Shown here: positions 43,972 through 55,345 of the stretch, piece by piece
How positions within the stretch are numbered: the stretch's first letter is position 1
How the letters are laid out: every line of letters starts with the position of its first letter
Source of the DNA: Euphorbia lathyris
Taxonomy: Eukaryota > Streptophyta > Magnoliopsida > Malpighiales > Euphorbiaceae
Length of the DNA stretch: 64,000 nucleotides
Assembly (NCBI RefSeq): GCF_963576675.1
Contig: NC_088918.1
Span: forward strand, 36,303,501 to 36,367,500
Reading direction: 5' to 3'
Notes under the pieces: model-generated
What the model saw: only the letters and a program-made list of their open reading frames with translations
Database searches by the model: none
Told to the model about the DNA's origin: nothing
Program-made: the position numbers and the translations under genes

Positions 43972-45751
43972 ATGGGTGAGAATAGCACTCGTTTCCTCCC
44001 AGGAAACCAAACAACACAGATACTCCCTGAGGGATTATCAATCACTAGACCTCCCCTATTCTTCGGATCTAATTATACATTCTGGAAGAATAGGATGAAG
44101 AACTTTATTCAAGCCACAAACATGAGTGCATGGCTTGCAATAGTTCAAGGTCCACATGTACCTTATAAAACTGTTGATAATGAGAAAGTTATCAAGAGTG
44201 AAACTGAGTGGACAGAGGATGACCTCAGAAAATTACAAAATAATGCTCCGGCTATCAACATGCTTCACTGTGCTCTAGATGCTGCAGAATACAATAAGAT
44301 TTCAGGTTGTGAGTCAGCACAAAAGATCTGGAAAAAGCTGGAAGTAACTTATGAAGGCACCAGCAAAGTCAAGGAATCCAAAGTGAACCAACACATACGA
44401 TTGTATGAGCTGTTCGAGATGACTGACAATGAGGACATCTCAGCAATGAATGCCAGGTTCACCAACATAATAAATGAGCTTAAAAGACTCGGTAAGAATT
44501 TCACTGAAGAAGAACAAGTGAAGAAGATCTTACGAAGTCTTCCCAAAAGCTGGCAAGCCAAGAAGACAGCTGTAGAGGAAGCTCAGGACCTGACCACATA
44601 CAAATATGATGAGCTGATCGGTTCCTTGCTGACCCATGAAAAACTTTGAAGCTAAAGAAAAATCTGAGGACAAGAAACAGAAATCACTAGTGATGAAAGC
44701 TGACTCCACAGAAGGTGAGTCAACTGATGATGAGGAAATGGCCATGTTTACTAGAAAAATGAAAAAGTTGTTCAGAAGAAATGAAAGAAATAGTAAGCGG
44801 CCATACAAGAGAGGAGACAGATATAAAGCTGAGTCCAGTGACACCAGATACAAAAAGGATAGCTCCAAGCCTGTCACATGTTATGAATGCCATCAAACTG
44901 GGCATATTAAGTCAAGTTGTCCTAATCTGAAGAAAGATAAGAATGGAAGCAAAAAGGCAATGGTGGCCACGTGGAGTGACAGTGATGAGTCAACATCATC
45001 TGAAGCTGAGCAAAATGAAACAGCCAACATATGTTTCATGGAAGATGATGGAGCTGACCAATCTCAATCTGAGCAAGCCGACCTCTCTGGAGATTCTGAG
45101 CAGGAGGAAAACAACAATGAGGTAACATCCTTACTTTTGCTTAGAAACGAATTGGTAAATGCCCTGAGTGACTTATATACACTAACTAAGAAGTGTAACA
45201 AAAGGATTAAGGCACTCAGCAGGCGCTGTGACGAGATTGAAGAGGTCAAGCTGAGTGACCTCCGATATCTCCTCCAGGACAACTCAGATTTACATACGAA
45301 CATGCAAATCTTACATAAGTTTGTCACGGAGGTTCAAACTGAGTCAAAGAAACTTAGAAAGGATGTCACAACTTTACAGAACCAAATAAAAGGTTCAACT
45401 AAGAATAAACCCCATGCTGAGTACTCAGGTACTGGTCAGCATAAACAGTTTACTCAATGTAGCTGTTGTTGGAAGAAAGGACACACAAAAGCTGTGTGCT
45501 GGCATAACAAACAGACTGTCCAATGTGACTTCTGTGGTAAGAAAGGTCATACTACCAAGGTATACTGGCATGCTCAGCACAACAATGCTGACCACACTCA
45601 ATATCACCCTCAAAGGGTAACTATGTGTGGCTTTTGTGGTAAAAGTGGCCATACTACAAAAGTATGTCGTCACAAGTTAAAATATGACTTTGCACCTGTT
45701 TACACTAACAAGAAAGGACCCAAAAAGAATTGGGTACCTAAAAACGAATAG
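43972..45751 (+). pseudogene. Sirevirus gag, frameshifted
   Basis: The first 225 codons from ATG 43972 hold the copia gag (UBN2-type) domain: PPLFFGSNYTFWKNRM near the start, then IWKKLEVTYEG and RSLPKSW. The frame ends in TGA at 44647 by a small shift. The next frame (from about 44636) continues with a Lys-rich linker, CCHC knuckle 1 (CYECHQTGHIKSSC), a coiled-coil region, then three more knuckles near the end. The third of the four has its last Cys changed to Tyr (CDFCGKKGHTTKVY). It closes with TAG at 45749. Four knuckles and a coiled coil fit Sirevirus gag. Gag would form the particle and bind the element RNA. Confidence 0.88.
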
Positions 45752-48700
45752 TTTAAAATGCAGGTCAGCTTGACATGCATTGAGAAATCAAAACTTTGGT
45801 ATATAGACAGCGCATGCTCAAGACACATGACATGTGATGAAACTCAGTTCATCACACTAGAGCTTAAACGAGGAGGTAGTGTAAGCTTTGGAGATAACAA
45901 GAAGGGCAAGATAGTTGGCTCAGGAACTATCAGAGGTAACCCTAAAATTGAGTCAGTCTCCTTAGTTAAAGGTCTCAAATATAATCTTCTAAGCATAGCT
46001 CAGCTTTGCAAGAGTGGAAGGAAGGTTATATTTGATGATACTAAGTGTCAGATACTCGAGGGAAAACCAAATGATTTGATTTTAACAGCCCCTCGTGTAG
46101 AAAATGTTTACATGTTGAGTTTGGAAAAACAATTTTCAAAAAGTATATGCTTAGTGTCTGAAGAGGACAACTCCTGGCTATGCCATAGGAGACTTGGGCA
46201 TGTCAGCATGGACCTCCTTGCCAAACTAGCTAGAAAGCAATTAGTTGAGGGATTACCCAAATTAAAGTACGAAAAAGATCAACTTTGTAATGCTTGTCAG
46301 CAAGGTAAACAAATCAAAAAGTCATTTCACAGCAAAAAGGTTGTCTCAACCAAAAGACCATTGGAATTACTACATTTGGATCTTTTCGGACCTATCCAGC
46401 CACTCAGCATGGGAGGTAAGAAATTTTCCTTAGTTATTGTAGATGATTTCTCTAGGTATACTTGGGTCATCTTACTGAGTAGCAAAGATGAGACATTTGA
46501 GATGTTTACCACATTAGTCAAAAGGCTTGAAAATGACAAAGACCTAAGAGTAGCTCACATTAGAAGTGATAATGGTGGAGAATTCAAAAACCAATTGTTT
46601 GATGAATTCTGTGAAACTAATAGTATTGACCACAATTTCTCTGCCCCTAGAACTCCTCAACAGAATGGAGTTGTTGAAAGGAAGAATAGGACAATAGTAG
46701 AAATTGCTAGGACAATACTGAGTGAAAATAGGCTTCCAAAGTATTTTTGGGGAGAAGCTGTCAATACAGCATGTTATATATTGAATAGGGCATTGGTAAG
46801 ACCTATATTAAAGAAAACCCCTTATGAACTTTGGAAAGGACGAAAGCCCAATATTGGATACTTTCGTGCCTTTGGGTGTAAATGTTTTATACTCAACACT
46901 AAGGATAATCTGGCAAAGTTTGATGCCAAAGCTGACGAAGCGATCTTTTTGGGATACTCAACAAACAGTAAAGCATATAGAATTTATAATAAAAGGACCC
47001 AGGTTGTAGAAGAGTCAGTCCATGTAGATTTCGATGAAACTGACCCTGCAGGAAGAACAACTCAACACACAGAGGAAGAACCCAACTCAGCTCCTGCTGA
47101 CCAGAATGGACATGCTGAGTCATCAGTACAAGAACTGACCAAAGGTAAAATCGAAACTGAAATTACTTTTGCTGACCAATCTGTCCCTGCAGAGATTGTA
47201 GAAACACATGTTCCAAACAAATCAACATTACCCAAGGAGATAAAAATTCTAAGAGGACATTCAGAAAAGTCCATCCTTGATGATGCAAACAACAAAGTAA
47301 TGACTAGAGATCAGCTTAGGAAGTTTCTTAGCAACGTCGCTTTCGTATCAGTCCATGAGCCAAAGAACTTTGCTGATGCTGAGCATGATGAGTATTGGAT
47401 CAATGCCATGCAAGAGGAGCTTGACCAATTCACGAAAAATGAGGTATGGGATTTAGTACCTAAACCTAGGAATAAAAAATCCATAGGAACTAAGTGGGGT
47501 TTTAGAAACAAACTAGATGAGCATGGAAATGTAATTAGGAACAAAGCTCGACTTGTAGCCCAAGGCTATAGTCAGCAAGAGGGGATTGATTATGGTGAAA
47601 CCTTTGCACCAGTTGCTAGGTTAGAAGCTATACGTATATTGTGTGCATATGCTAGTTTCATGAACTTTAAATTGTATCAAATGGATGTTAAAAGTGCATT
47701 TCTTAATGGCTTTATAAACGAGGAGGTATATGTTAATCAACCTCCGGGCTTTGAAGATCCAAAATTTCCAAACCACGTTTATAAACTCAAGAAGGCCTTA
47801 TATGGCCTGAAGCAAGCTCCAAGAGCTTGGTATGAAAGGTTGACCAACTTCCTGCTGACCAGAAATTATATCAGAGGAAAAGCTGACACAACCTTGTTCA
47901 TTAAGAAAAAGGGTAAACATACCCTACTTGCACAAATCTATATAGATGACATAATATTTGGTGCTACTGACGAATCCTTGTGTCAAGAGTTTAGCAAATA
48001 GATGCAGACTGAGTTCGAAATGTCTATGATGGGAGAACTCAGCTTCTTCCTTGGACTTCAGATCAAGCAAGGTAAGAACGGCATCTTCATTAGTCAGTCC
48101 AAGTACACCAAGGAGATGTTAAAGAAATTTGATATGGAAGAGTGTAAGCCCATATCAACCCCTATGGGTACTGATACTGTCCTATGCAAAGATGAGAAAA
48201 GTAAGTCAATAGATAGTAAACTTTATCGAGGTATGATAGGCTCCTTACTTTATCTCACTGCTAGTAGACCTGATATACAGTACTCAGTATGTTATTGTGC
48301 AAGATATCAAGCTGACCCAAGGGAATCTCACTTAATTGCTGTAAAAAGAATTTTTAGATATTTGCAGAGCTCAGTTGATGCAGGTTTGTGGTATCCAGCC
48401 TCAAATGACTTCACACTCATAGGATACACTGATGCTGACTATGGACGGGATAAGCTAGAACGTAAGAGTACTTCAGGAGGATGTCATTTCCTTGGAAGTT
48501 GTCTAGTATCTTGGTTCAGCAAAAAACAGTCATCAGTCGCTCTGTCTACAACTGAAGCTGAGTACGTTGCTGCTGGAAGCTGTGTAGCTCAAGTCCTTTG
48601 GATAAAGCAACAGCTTGAGGATTATAGAGTAAGAACTAAGACAATAGAGATCAAATGTGACAACAAAAGTGTCATTGATCTATCCAATAATCCTATTCAA

Positions 48701-48886
48701 CACAGCAGAATGAAGCATGTCAGCATAAGGCATCACTTCATCAGAGATCACGTACTAAAGGGTGAGATCAAACTGACTTATGTACCAACAAATGAACAGC
48801 TTGTAGATATCTTCACCAAGCCTTTGGCTCGTAAACAATTTAACATACTAAGGGAAGTTATCGGTATGTCTAATCCTCTTCAATAA
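45752..48886 (+). pseudogene. Sirevirus pol: protease, integrase, RT, RNase H, with one internal stop
   Basis: One frame runs from the gag stop to 48886, interrupted only by TAG at 47999-48001. Protease: [12 protein letters not shown]. Integrase: an HHCC finger (CHRRLGH ... CNACQQGK), then [14 protein letters not shown] and [10 protein letters not shown] for the D, D and [30 protein letters not shown] and active site YIDDIIFG. RNase H: TDADYGRDKLERKSTSGG, TTEAEY and KHVSIRHHFIRD. The stop falls about 15 codons after YIDD, where related elements have a Leu or similar residue, so it is probably a nonsense mutation. Gag and pol share the frame across the TAG at 45749. Its 3' context (TTT) is not the CARYYA type known for readthrough, so whether it was ever suppressed is open. 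Confidence 0.9.
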
Positions 48887-49431
48887 TTCTAAGTATTTGA
48901 ATAAATATTGAGTGATTGTCATGCTGACTGATATCAATCTAATAACTACTGCACATTGAGCTTAATAGTCTATGCTGAGTAGATACAAATGCTGAGTAAA
49001 TATTCTGTGCTGAGTGGATAGACATATTGAGTAATCACCTTATGCTTAGTGAATATACATGTTGTGTGATGAACGTATGTTGAGTTACTATGAGATAGGA
49101 AATCCATCTACATAGAATTAAATACTCAGTATCATAAACGATTCATATTCTAGCAAACTGAGTAAATGCCCACTTGCACCGATAAACAATGACACGTGTA
49201 ACAAATCATACCTAGGAAAACGCAAGTAATGATGAATACCCATGCGCCGAACCTGTCATAAATGGCAGAATCTTTGTCGATTAAAGTCCCAAGATGAAAA
49301 CGGCTAGTTCATTAATGACTCAAAACTCTATAAGTAGTGGAAGGATCCCCACTCATTACTCTTTACGCTTACGATCTTCTGAAATCGAATTCTCCTCTCT
49401 CCCTAAATCTTAAAAACCTTCCTCGGTAACA
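48887..49431 (+). other. Spacer between pol and the envelope-position ORF
   Basis: About 545 bp rich in repeated TGCTGAGTA / ATTGAGTAA words. A segment with CTATAAGTAG near 49330 could be a promoter for the downstream ORF. No coding frame was recognised. Confidence 0.45.
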
Positions 49432-52353
49432 ATGGCTTCCGACAAGAACGAAATCCCTAACCTCACCACTCAGCCTGGCCAAACCTCCGGCAAACCCACT
49501 CAAGCTGACCCCGCTGTTTCTTCGAGGCAAATCGAAAGGAATATGATCAAGGTCCATAAAAAGGTCAATAACTTGGAATTATTGAAATGTAGATGGTTCT
49601 CTCCAGGTTTCGTCACTTTAGAGAAACCGTTCTGCGACTGGATCGAGAAGAACAAATGGACCGGTCTCTTCTCACTCGCCGGAAAAACGTACCCCAGGCT
49701 GGTCAGAGAATTTTACTCTAACATGCTTGTTGATGAGGATGATGCTGACTACTTGGAGACTATAGTCAAAGGTCAGAAAATCACCATAACCCCTGCCTAT
49801 CTAGCTACTTTGCTTGATTTACCAGATGAAGGAATAGAATTTAGGACAACAAAAGAGAAAGTACCAAAGGAAAAACTTGACAAGATCAAGGGGTTCTGCA
49901 AACACAAAGATCATAAAGGGGAAATACCCAACACGTGTATGGGGCAAGACCAGAAGATGGCTCACTACATGCTGACCAACTTCATCTTCCCCAAACTCAA
50001 CTCAGCCTCATCTGCCTCCAATTTTGAACAGTGCTTCATATGGCACATGTTGACCTATACTCCACTCAACATGCCCGTCTTTCTAGTTGGGGCTCTTCAA
50101 CGCAGTGGAAAGAAGCTCAGGCTGGGTTCTTTGATCACTAAGATCATTGAGGACAAACAGATTGAGACAATCAATGAAATTGACACTTTGGGAAGTGAGA
50201 TCACAGCAGCTCTGCTGGTTGGACTGTTGTACAATCAACCGTTGAAGGGATATGAAGAAGTTGTTGATGATGAAGCTGAGCTAGACATTGAGCCTGAAAA
50301 TGAGCCTGAGAAAGAAGTGGAGGTTCCTGCTGAGTCACCTAAGGAAAAGAAGATGAGAAAGAGAAAGGCCATTGAAACATGCTCCAAAGACATCCATGCT
50401 GTCCCAAAGAAAGTGAGACTAGTGTCTCAAGAAAAGGTTAAAGCTGACAAAGCTAAGGAAAAAGCTGAGTCAGCAGAGAAGAGAAAGAGGCTAGAAGAGC
50501 CTGAGGATGAAGAAGAGGGTACTCTAGAATCCCCCTTGATGAAAAGGAAGAAGGTTAATTCCTTAAAGACAGTTGAAGCTGATCCCCTAGATTGGGTTGT
50601 ATCGTCCAAAGGTCATGGAACTGACCTAGAAAAGGAAGCTGAGAAAGAAACTGAGCAACAAGTTGAGAAAACAAATGTTGAAGTAGAAAGGGAAGCTGAG
50701 AAAAAAACTCATGTTGAGGAAGACATTAATACTGAGCAGGAAGAACCTGCTGATGTTGAGCAACCTCAGGCTGATGCTGAGCAAAGAGTTGAGGAAGAAG
50801 AAAACGTTGCTGTTGAGGATCATGCTGAGCAGCATGAGCATCCAACCATGGTAGAGGAGACAGTTGATACTGATGAGGAAAACATTGATGCTGACCCTTC
50901 TCCTCCCAAGGAACAAAGGTTCAAGCGGCTTAAGAAGAAAGCCCATAAAACTGAAGTTATTGATCTTCTTGCAGATTCTCCTCTTCCAGAACAATTCACT
51001 GGCATATCTGAGCTACAGTTCGCATACTTTGCAAATGACCCTGAGTCTCCCTCAAAGGAAAAACAAGCCTTTGTTACTCAGGATGAGGAACAAGCCAAAA
51101 CCCTTGAAGATCCAAATCCAACTGTTCAAGAAGGAATAAATACTGCTTCAACTTCACCCACTCAGGATGAGCAGGTCAACATGACTAACCAAACTCCACC
51201 TCCAACTCAGCATGTTGACAACTCAGCTCCTGAAGGTAATCTGCATCAAAGTCCAATCACCAATCAAGGTGATCAATCTGGCAAAGAGCAAACTCCTCCA
51301 CCATCAAGCTCAATTCCAGCCTCTGAGACAAATGCGGCTCAATTCACCTACTTGAATGCCACTGAGTCAGGCCGACGCATCATTGCCTCTGCTCAGTCCT
51401 TGCTTCAAGAATTGAACCCTCCTCAAGCTGATGCTGCTAGATCTTCTGATACTGAGTCCTCTCAACTGCCTGGAATTACTCAGCTTCTCACTGAGCTAAA
51501 AGGACTCAAGGATCTAGTAAGTATTATGACCACCATTCAGACTCAGCAACCAAAGCAAGACCAAATCACAAAGCTGACTGAATTGGTTCTCACAATGGTA
51601 AACCATCTGAACTCGCTTGAAGGTAAAATTCAACAACCCTTAGAAGTCAATCCAGGGTATGCCACTTCTACTGAACTTCAAGGATATTTTGCCAAGTTAA
51701 CTACAGAACTGACCAAATCGAGCGCACCTGGCAATGCTGAGTTTGCCACCTCTGCCGAACTTCAAGAATGCTTTACCAAGCTTACTGCTGAGCTGACCAG
51801 TACACGTGACTTAGTATCTTCCTCTTCTCAGTGTACAATTGACCAACTGAGTAAAGCAGTCAGCCTACTCAACATCAACAAAGCACAGATGGATGTTGAT
51901 CCAGTCTCCAACAGTGAACTCTTGAGTTTTTCCCAAGCAATAATGAAGGCAATGCGCATCAACAATGCCCAGCGCATATTTTATGACTCTGGCTTGCTCA
52001 AGATGTACCACCAATCTTTTGGTCAGCTCACCAGCTCGCTCACCTGGCTTAGCAAATCTCATGAATGCCTGCTAAGCATGATTAGCAGTTCTTTTCGGGT
52101 TCCTCGCCATGTCCAAGATGACAGTGTTCCTATAATTAATGGCTTGCGAGAAAGTACTAAGAGGCTCCAGCGTTACTCAACTCACCTCTCCGCTCATGCT
52201 CGCACTGACACATTCATTTATAAACCCGATGATGGCAAAACGGGGGAGACAAGTCAAGGAGGAACTCAGCTTGCAGGAAATGCCTCAGGAAGTAAAGACA
52301 AAGGCAAAGGAATAGCTAAAGCTGACCACCAAGCTCAGAAGAAGAAGAACTAG
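49432..52353 (+). CDS. Sirevirus envelope-position ORF with putative plant transposon protein domain, 973 codons
   Basis: The open frame has no interruption, unlike gag and pol. Residues about 40-290 form a globular domain (KCRWFSPGFVTLEKPFCDWI, YLATLLDLPDEG, FIWHMLTYTPLNMPVFLVGA) shared with many plant proteins annotated as putative plant transposon protein domain. Residues 290-520 are highly acidic and basic low-complexity sequence with many Glu-Ala-Glu and Lys-rich runs. The C-terminal third is Gln/Thr/Leu-rich with heptad-like helices, ending in a basic tail (QKKKN). I see no signal peptide, no credible membrane anchor and no fusion peptide, so envelope function is unproven. The position after pol is typical of Sireviruses. 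The 545-bp gap to pol means it is not expressed by simple readthrough here. Confidence 0.85.
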   Translation: MASDKNEIPNLTTQPGQTSGKPTQADPAVSSRQIERNMIKVHKKVNNLELLKCRWFSPGFVTLEKPFCDWIEKNKWTGLFSLAGKTYPRLVREFYSNMLVDEDDADYLETIVKGQKITITPAYLATLLDLPDEGIEFRTTKEKVPKEKLDKIKGFCKHKDHKGEIPNTCMGQDQKMAHYMLTNFIFPKLNSASSASNFEQCFIWHMLTYTPLNMPVFLVGALQRSGKKLRLGSLITKIIEDKQIETINEIDTLGSEITAALLVGLLYNQPLKGYEEVVDDEAELDIEPENEPEKEVEVPAESPKEKKMRKRKAIETCSKDIHAVPKKVRLVSQEKVKADKAKEKAESAEKRKRLEEPEDEEEGTLESPLMKRKKVNSLKTVEADPLDWVVSSKGHGTDLEKEAEKETEQQVEKTNVEVEREAEKKTHVEEDINTEQEEPADVEQPQADAEQRVEEEENVAVEDHAEQHEHPTMVEETVDTDEENIDADPSPPKEQRFKRLKKKAHKTEVIDLLADSPLPEQFTGISELQFAYFANDPESPSKEKQAFVTQDEEQAKTLEDPNPTVQEGINTASTSPTQDEQVNMTNQTPPPTQHVDNSAPEGNLHQSPITNQGDQSGKEQTPPPSSSIPASETNAAQFTYLNATESGRRIIASAQSLLQELNPPQADAARSSDTESSQLPGITQLLTELKGLKDLVSIMTTIQTQQPKQDQITKLTELVLTMVNHLNSLEGKIQQPLEVNPGYATSTELQGYFAKLTTELTKSSAPGNAEFATSAELQECFTKLTAELTSTRDLVSSSSQCTIDQLSKAVSLLNINKAQMDVDPVSNSELLSFSQAIMKAMRINNAQRIFYDSGLLKMYHQSFGQLTSSLTWLSKSHECLLSMISSSFRVPRHVQDDSVPIINGLRESTKRLQRYSTHLSAHARTDTFIYKPDDGKTGETSQGGTQLAGNASGSKDKGKGIAKADHQAQKKKN

Positions 52354-52783
52354 ATATAGTCTAGTAAATGTTTAGAACTTAGCATAGAAACCTTCATATA
52401 TGTGTTTGCTCTATTTTCTTGTTGAATCTATGCCAAGTACTATTTTCTCAATATAGTCGATAAAATTGAACAAACAAATTAAGAAGTAAAACATACTCAG
52501 TATACATTAACACTAAAACACTTAGGTAATAAACTAAGTAACAACATACTTCTAATATTTTTGAAAGCTGACTTAAAATTCAAAAAGTTCAGATCTTGAA
52601 AAATCCAACATTAAACTAAGTCAGTATACACAAATGTCTTAAAGATAATTCAATTAAATCTTGGAAGGTTTAGAATTAAGTTAAGACAATATGTGCAACC
52701 CTTACGGGGGAGTCATTTCAAAAATATATCAATCATGGGGTAACTCATAACTGAGTTCCGTAATTATGTATTTTGCCAACATC

Positions 52784-52797
52784 AAAATGGGGGAGTT
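52784..52797 (+). promoter_or_regulatory. Sirevirus polypurine tract
   Basis: AAAATGGGGGAG followed by two T ends at the first base of the 3' LTR. It is the plus-strand primer site. Confidence 0.85.
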
Positions 52798-54242
52798 TGT
52801 TGAAACACCTTTCCACAAGATTTTGATTTGACAAAATCATCCATGATTAAGAGGCAATTAAATTTAAATGCTTTGATTTAATTATACTAATGTGTTTGTT
52901 CAATATTGAGTGCAAAAATCTATATAAAGTAAGACAGGTCAAAAGTCAGCACAAGCCAAAAGCTGAGTTAAATGGAACTCAGCATGAAAGAATAGAAGCT
53001 GAGTGGAGTGGAACTTAGCATCAGAAGCTTCCTTCAAAGTTGCCAGAACGAAGCTGACTAAATTAGAAAACTCCTTCAGAATTATACGAACATAACGAAG
53101 CTTACTAAGAAGGAACTCAGCATGGAAGTTAAACATTCGAAGATAACGAATGAAGCTGAGTGACAGTCAGGACAACATAAAGGATCCGTTTACTAAAGGA
53201 CAAAGTCTGCCAATCTTCTGCACCAATAATTGAAGCCTCAAAAATACAAAGAAGACTAATTCCAAGAATCATGGGTCAATGGATTATTGGTAAAAGACAA
53301 CTGGCACAAAAAGACAAGTCTGATGCAAGAAGACAAAACCTGACGCCTGAAGAAAACAGAGGAAGGGAATGGCGGAAAAGACTGAAGCTGACCAGAAGCT
53401 GTCTGCTAAAAGAGTCGTTTTGGACTTAACGGCTAAATCATCTCAAATGATCCAATCTTCAGAATTTCATCTATAAAAGGACAATGGTAGTTCTTGGATC
53501 ATTTGCCTAAGCATCAAAAGAAAAATACAAGAGAGAAAATTCTGAAAGCACTCAAATACAAAAAGATCTTACACCAACTTTTCTATTCTCTGTGTAAATG
53601 CTAGATTGATTGTTTTGTAATCATCTAAGGTGTTCTTTAGTTGAAAAAAGAACAAGTGTGTGATCAATAGGAATATTGAGAGTGTTGAGCTGAGTACTTG
53701 GTTGTAAGTATTCAGTGGTAGAAAAATCTAAGTGCTGGGTTGTAGTACTTAGTAGGAGCTGAGTAGACGAATAGAGGACGTACTCTTGCATACTCACTGC
53801 CTTGTAAAGGGTTTGTGCTCTACCTTGAAAGAGCTCAGTATTGGATTGAAAATCCCAGGAGGAACTGGGGACTGGACGTAGGTAGAGAGGCCGAACCAGG
53901 ATAAGTCATGCTGAGTAACTTCTAAACTCTTTCTCTCAATATATATATATGTGCATGTGTTGCTTGTTGTATTTACTCAGCTTATAAATTGTTAAAACTG
54001 AAACTGAGTAAATCTGAGTGCTAAGTTGTAAGTTGACCTTTCAAGTGTCAATTCCCAACTCTCAAGTCAAGCAGTCTTAGTCAGCATAGAACTAAAACTG
54101 TCTGACTAATCCAACGCTCGTGCTGACCAACACGCTGAGTTATCAAACTCTTAAAATAATATTAAGTCAGCATAATTAAAAGCGAAAAAGTTACATTAGT
54201 TCCTAACCCCCCCCCCTTGGAACTAATTATTAGGGACCAACA
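52798..54242 (+). repeat. 3' LTR of the Sirevirus
   Basis: 1445 bp from TGTTGAAAC to CCAACA, without the TRIM. TATAAAA lies at 53472-53478. Confidence 0.93.
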
Positions 54243-54267
54243 ACACGTCCATCCCATGGTGACAATC

Positions 54268-54488
54268 TTCAAAGTGAACCTAACTAATTCGGTACCAATT
54301 TTAAATCGGATGAGTAATCTTGGTGTGCACCGTGGGACACGTCCATCCCAAAAGGTCTGGAAGTCCAGACCTTTTGGGATGAGAAATGGAAGTCCAGACC
54401 TTTTGGGATGGATGTGTCTCATGGTGCACACCAAGATTACTCATCCGCTTCAAAATTGGTACCGGATTAGTTAGGTTCACTTTGAAGT
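54268..54488. repeat. Long hairpin (foldback) in the right part of the MULE-type element
   Basis: Arms of about 95 bp (54268-54361 and 54390-54488) are inverted, with shared words TTCAAAGTGAACCTAACTAA and GATGAGTAATCTTGGTGTGC. The centre has an extra copy of AGTCCAGACCTTTTGGGATG. Confidence 0.8.
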
Positions 54489-54504
54489 GATTTGTTAGGA
54501 GTTT

Positions 54505-54608
54505 ATTGTGACAATCTTGTTGTAAATTTTGATAATGTTATGATTTGAATGTTATTATTGTGGCAATCTTGTTGTAAATTTTGATAATGTTATGATTTTA
54601 ATGTTAGA
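54505..54608. repeat. 52-bp tandem duplication
   Basis: Two units begin ATTGTG(A/G)CAATCTTGTTG and contain AAATTTTGATAATGTTATG. Confidence 0.8.
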
Positions 54609-54644
54609 ATCCGTTGTTGTTTGCCATTTTTTGTTATATACCAC

Positions 54645-54800
54645 TTCGCGAATTAGCTTCAAAACATATCCAGCCTTCGCATATGCGAACTAAATTCATC
54701 AAGTAAAACAAACTTCAGCTTCGCAGGCTTCGCATATGCGAACTAAATTCATCAAGTAAATCCAAACATTAGCTTCGCAGGCTTCACATAATATGGAATC
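54645..54800. repeat. TTCGCATATGCGAA-type palindromes, right part of the MULE-type element
   Basis: CTTCGCGAATTAGC, then two copies of CTTCGCATATGCGAAC with AGCTTCGCAGGCTTCGCAT between them. The wording is shared with the left-arm array. Confidence 0.65.
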
Positions 54801-55345
54801 TGCGAAGTCAGATGGGAGGGGGCGAGACGCGCGTAAATATTGAGGGTATTATGGGAAAGTCACACAAAATCAGTTTAGATATGTAGTAGGTTGAATAAAT
54901 GGGTTAAATATATAAATGGGTCTCCCATTTGACCCAGTTTTGTAATTTTCCCAAGTAAAGGTTAACTTGACATTCATTAATTCTTACCATTTTTATCCTT
55001 TTATTGTATGTATTAAAGCTCAAATTCCAAATCTTTAACTCAAAAAAATTTAATCACTCGTTAGTTGATTTAATTATTGTGAATTTCTTTAAGAGGAATA
55101 TATACTATATCTAATAGCGGAAGCAAAGAGAAATGAAGATAAGTATTTTAGAGGTCTTTTTGATGAGTTGTCAATGTAGTAAAAAATCAAAATTAAAAAG
55201 ATTTAATTAATTAAAAATAACAGATTTATATTTATAATATATTAAATAATTAATAGCCCATTAATTAAAATAATAAAAGAAAGTAAGAGTTACAAGAAGA
55301 TTGAAAAACACAAAGCAAAGAAAATCCAAAAGTCACAAATAAACT

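Larger units (their letters stand above)
41896..54242 (+). mobile_element. Ty1/copia Sirevirus (SIRE-like) with envelope-position ORF
   Basis: The LTRs start TGTTGAAAC and end CCAACA, with a perfect 5-bp target duplication ACACG (41891-41895 and 54243-54247). An initiator-Met primer site, gag with zinc knuckles, pol in the order protease-integrase-RT-RNase H, a long extra ORF and a polypurine tract follow in Sirevirus order. By eye the LTRs differ at about 18 positions over 1.4 kb, similar to the gypsy LTR divergence. Gag and pol are broken. Confidence 0.93.
40872..54952. mobile_element. MULE-type element with about 110-bp TIRs, split by a Sirevirus
   Basis: GGGAAAATTACAAAACTGGG at 40872 is inverted at 54952. 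The similarity runs about 110 bp on each side (shared words AACCCATTTATTCAACCTAC, TTTTGTGTGACTTTCCCATAAT with small changes). The 9-bp flank AAGTAAAGG is perfect at 40863-40871 and 54953-54961, as MULE transposases make. Without the Sirevirus (41896-54242 plus one ACACG copy) it is about 1.7 kb and encodes no transposase. Both arms contain TTCGCGAA-type palindromes. Confidence 0.85.

Noticed and set aside
45749..45751. Programmed readthrough stop between Sirevirus gag and pol
   Set aside because: Gag and pol are in the same frame across TAG, but the following bases are TTTAAA and not a CARYYA-type context. A plain mutation is equally likely, so I do not claim recoding.
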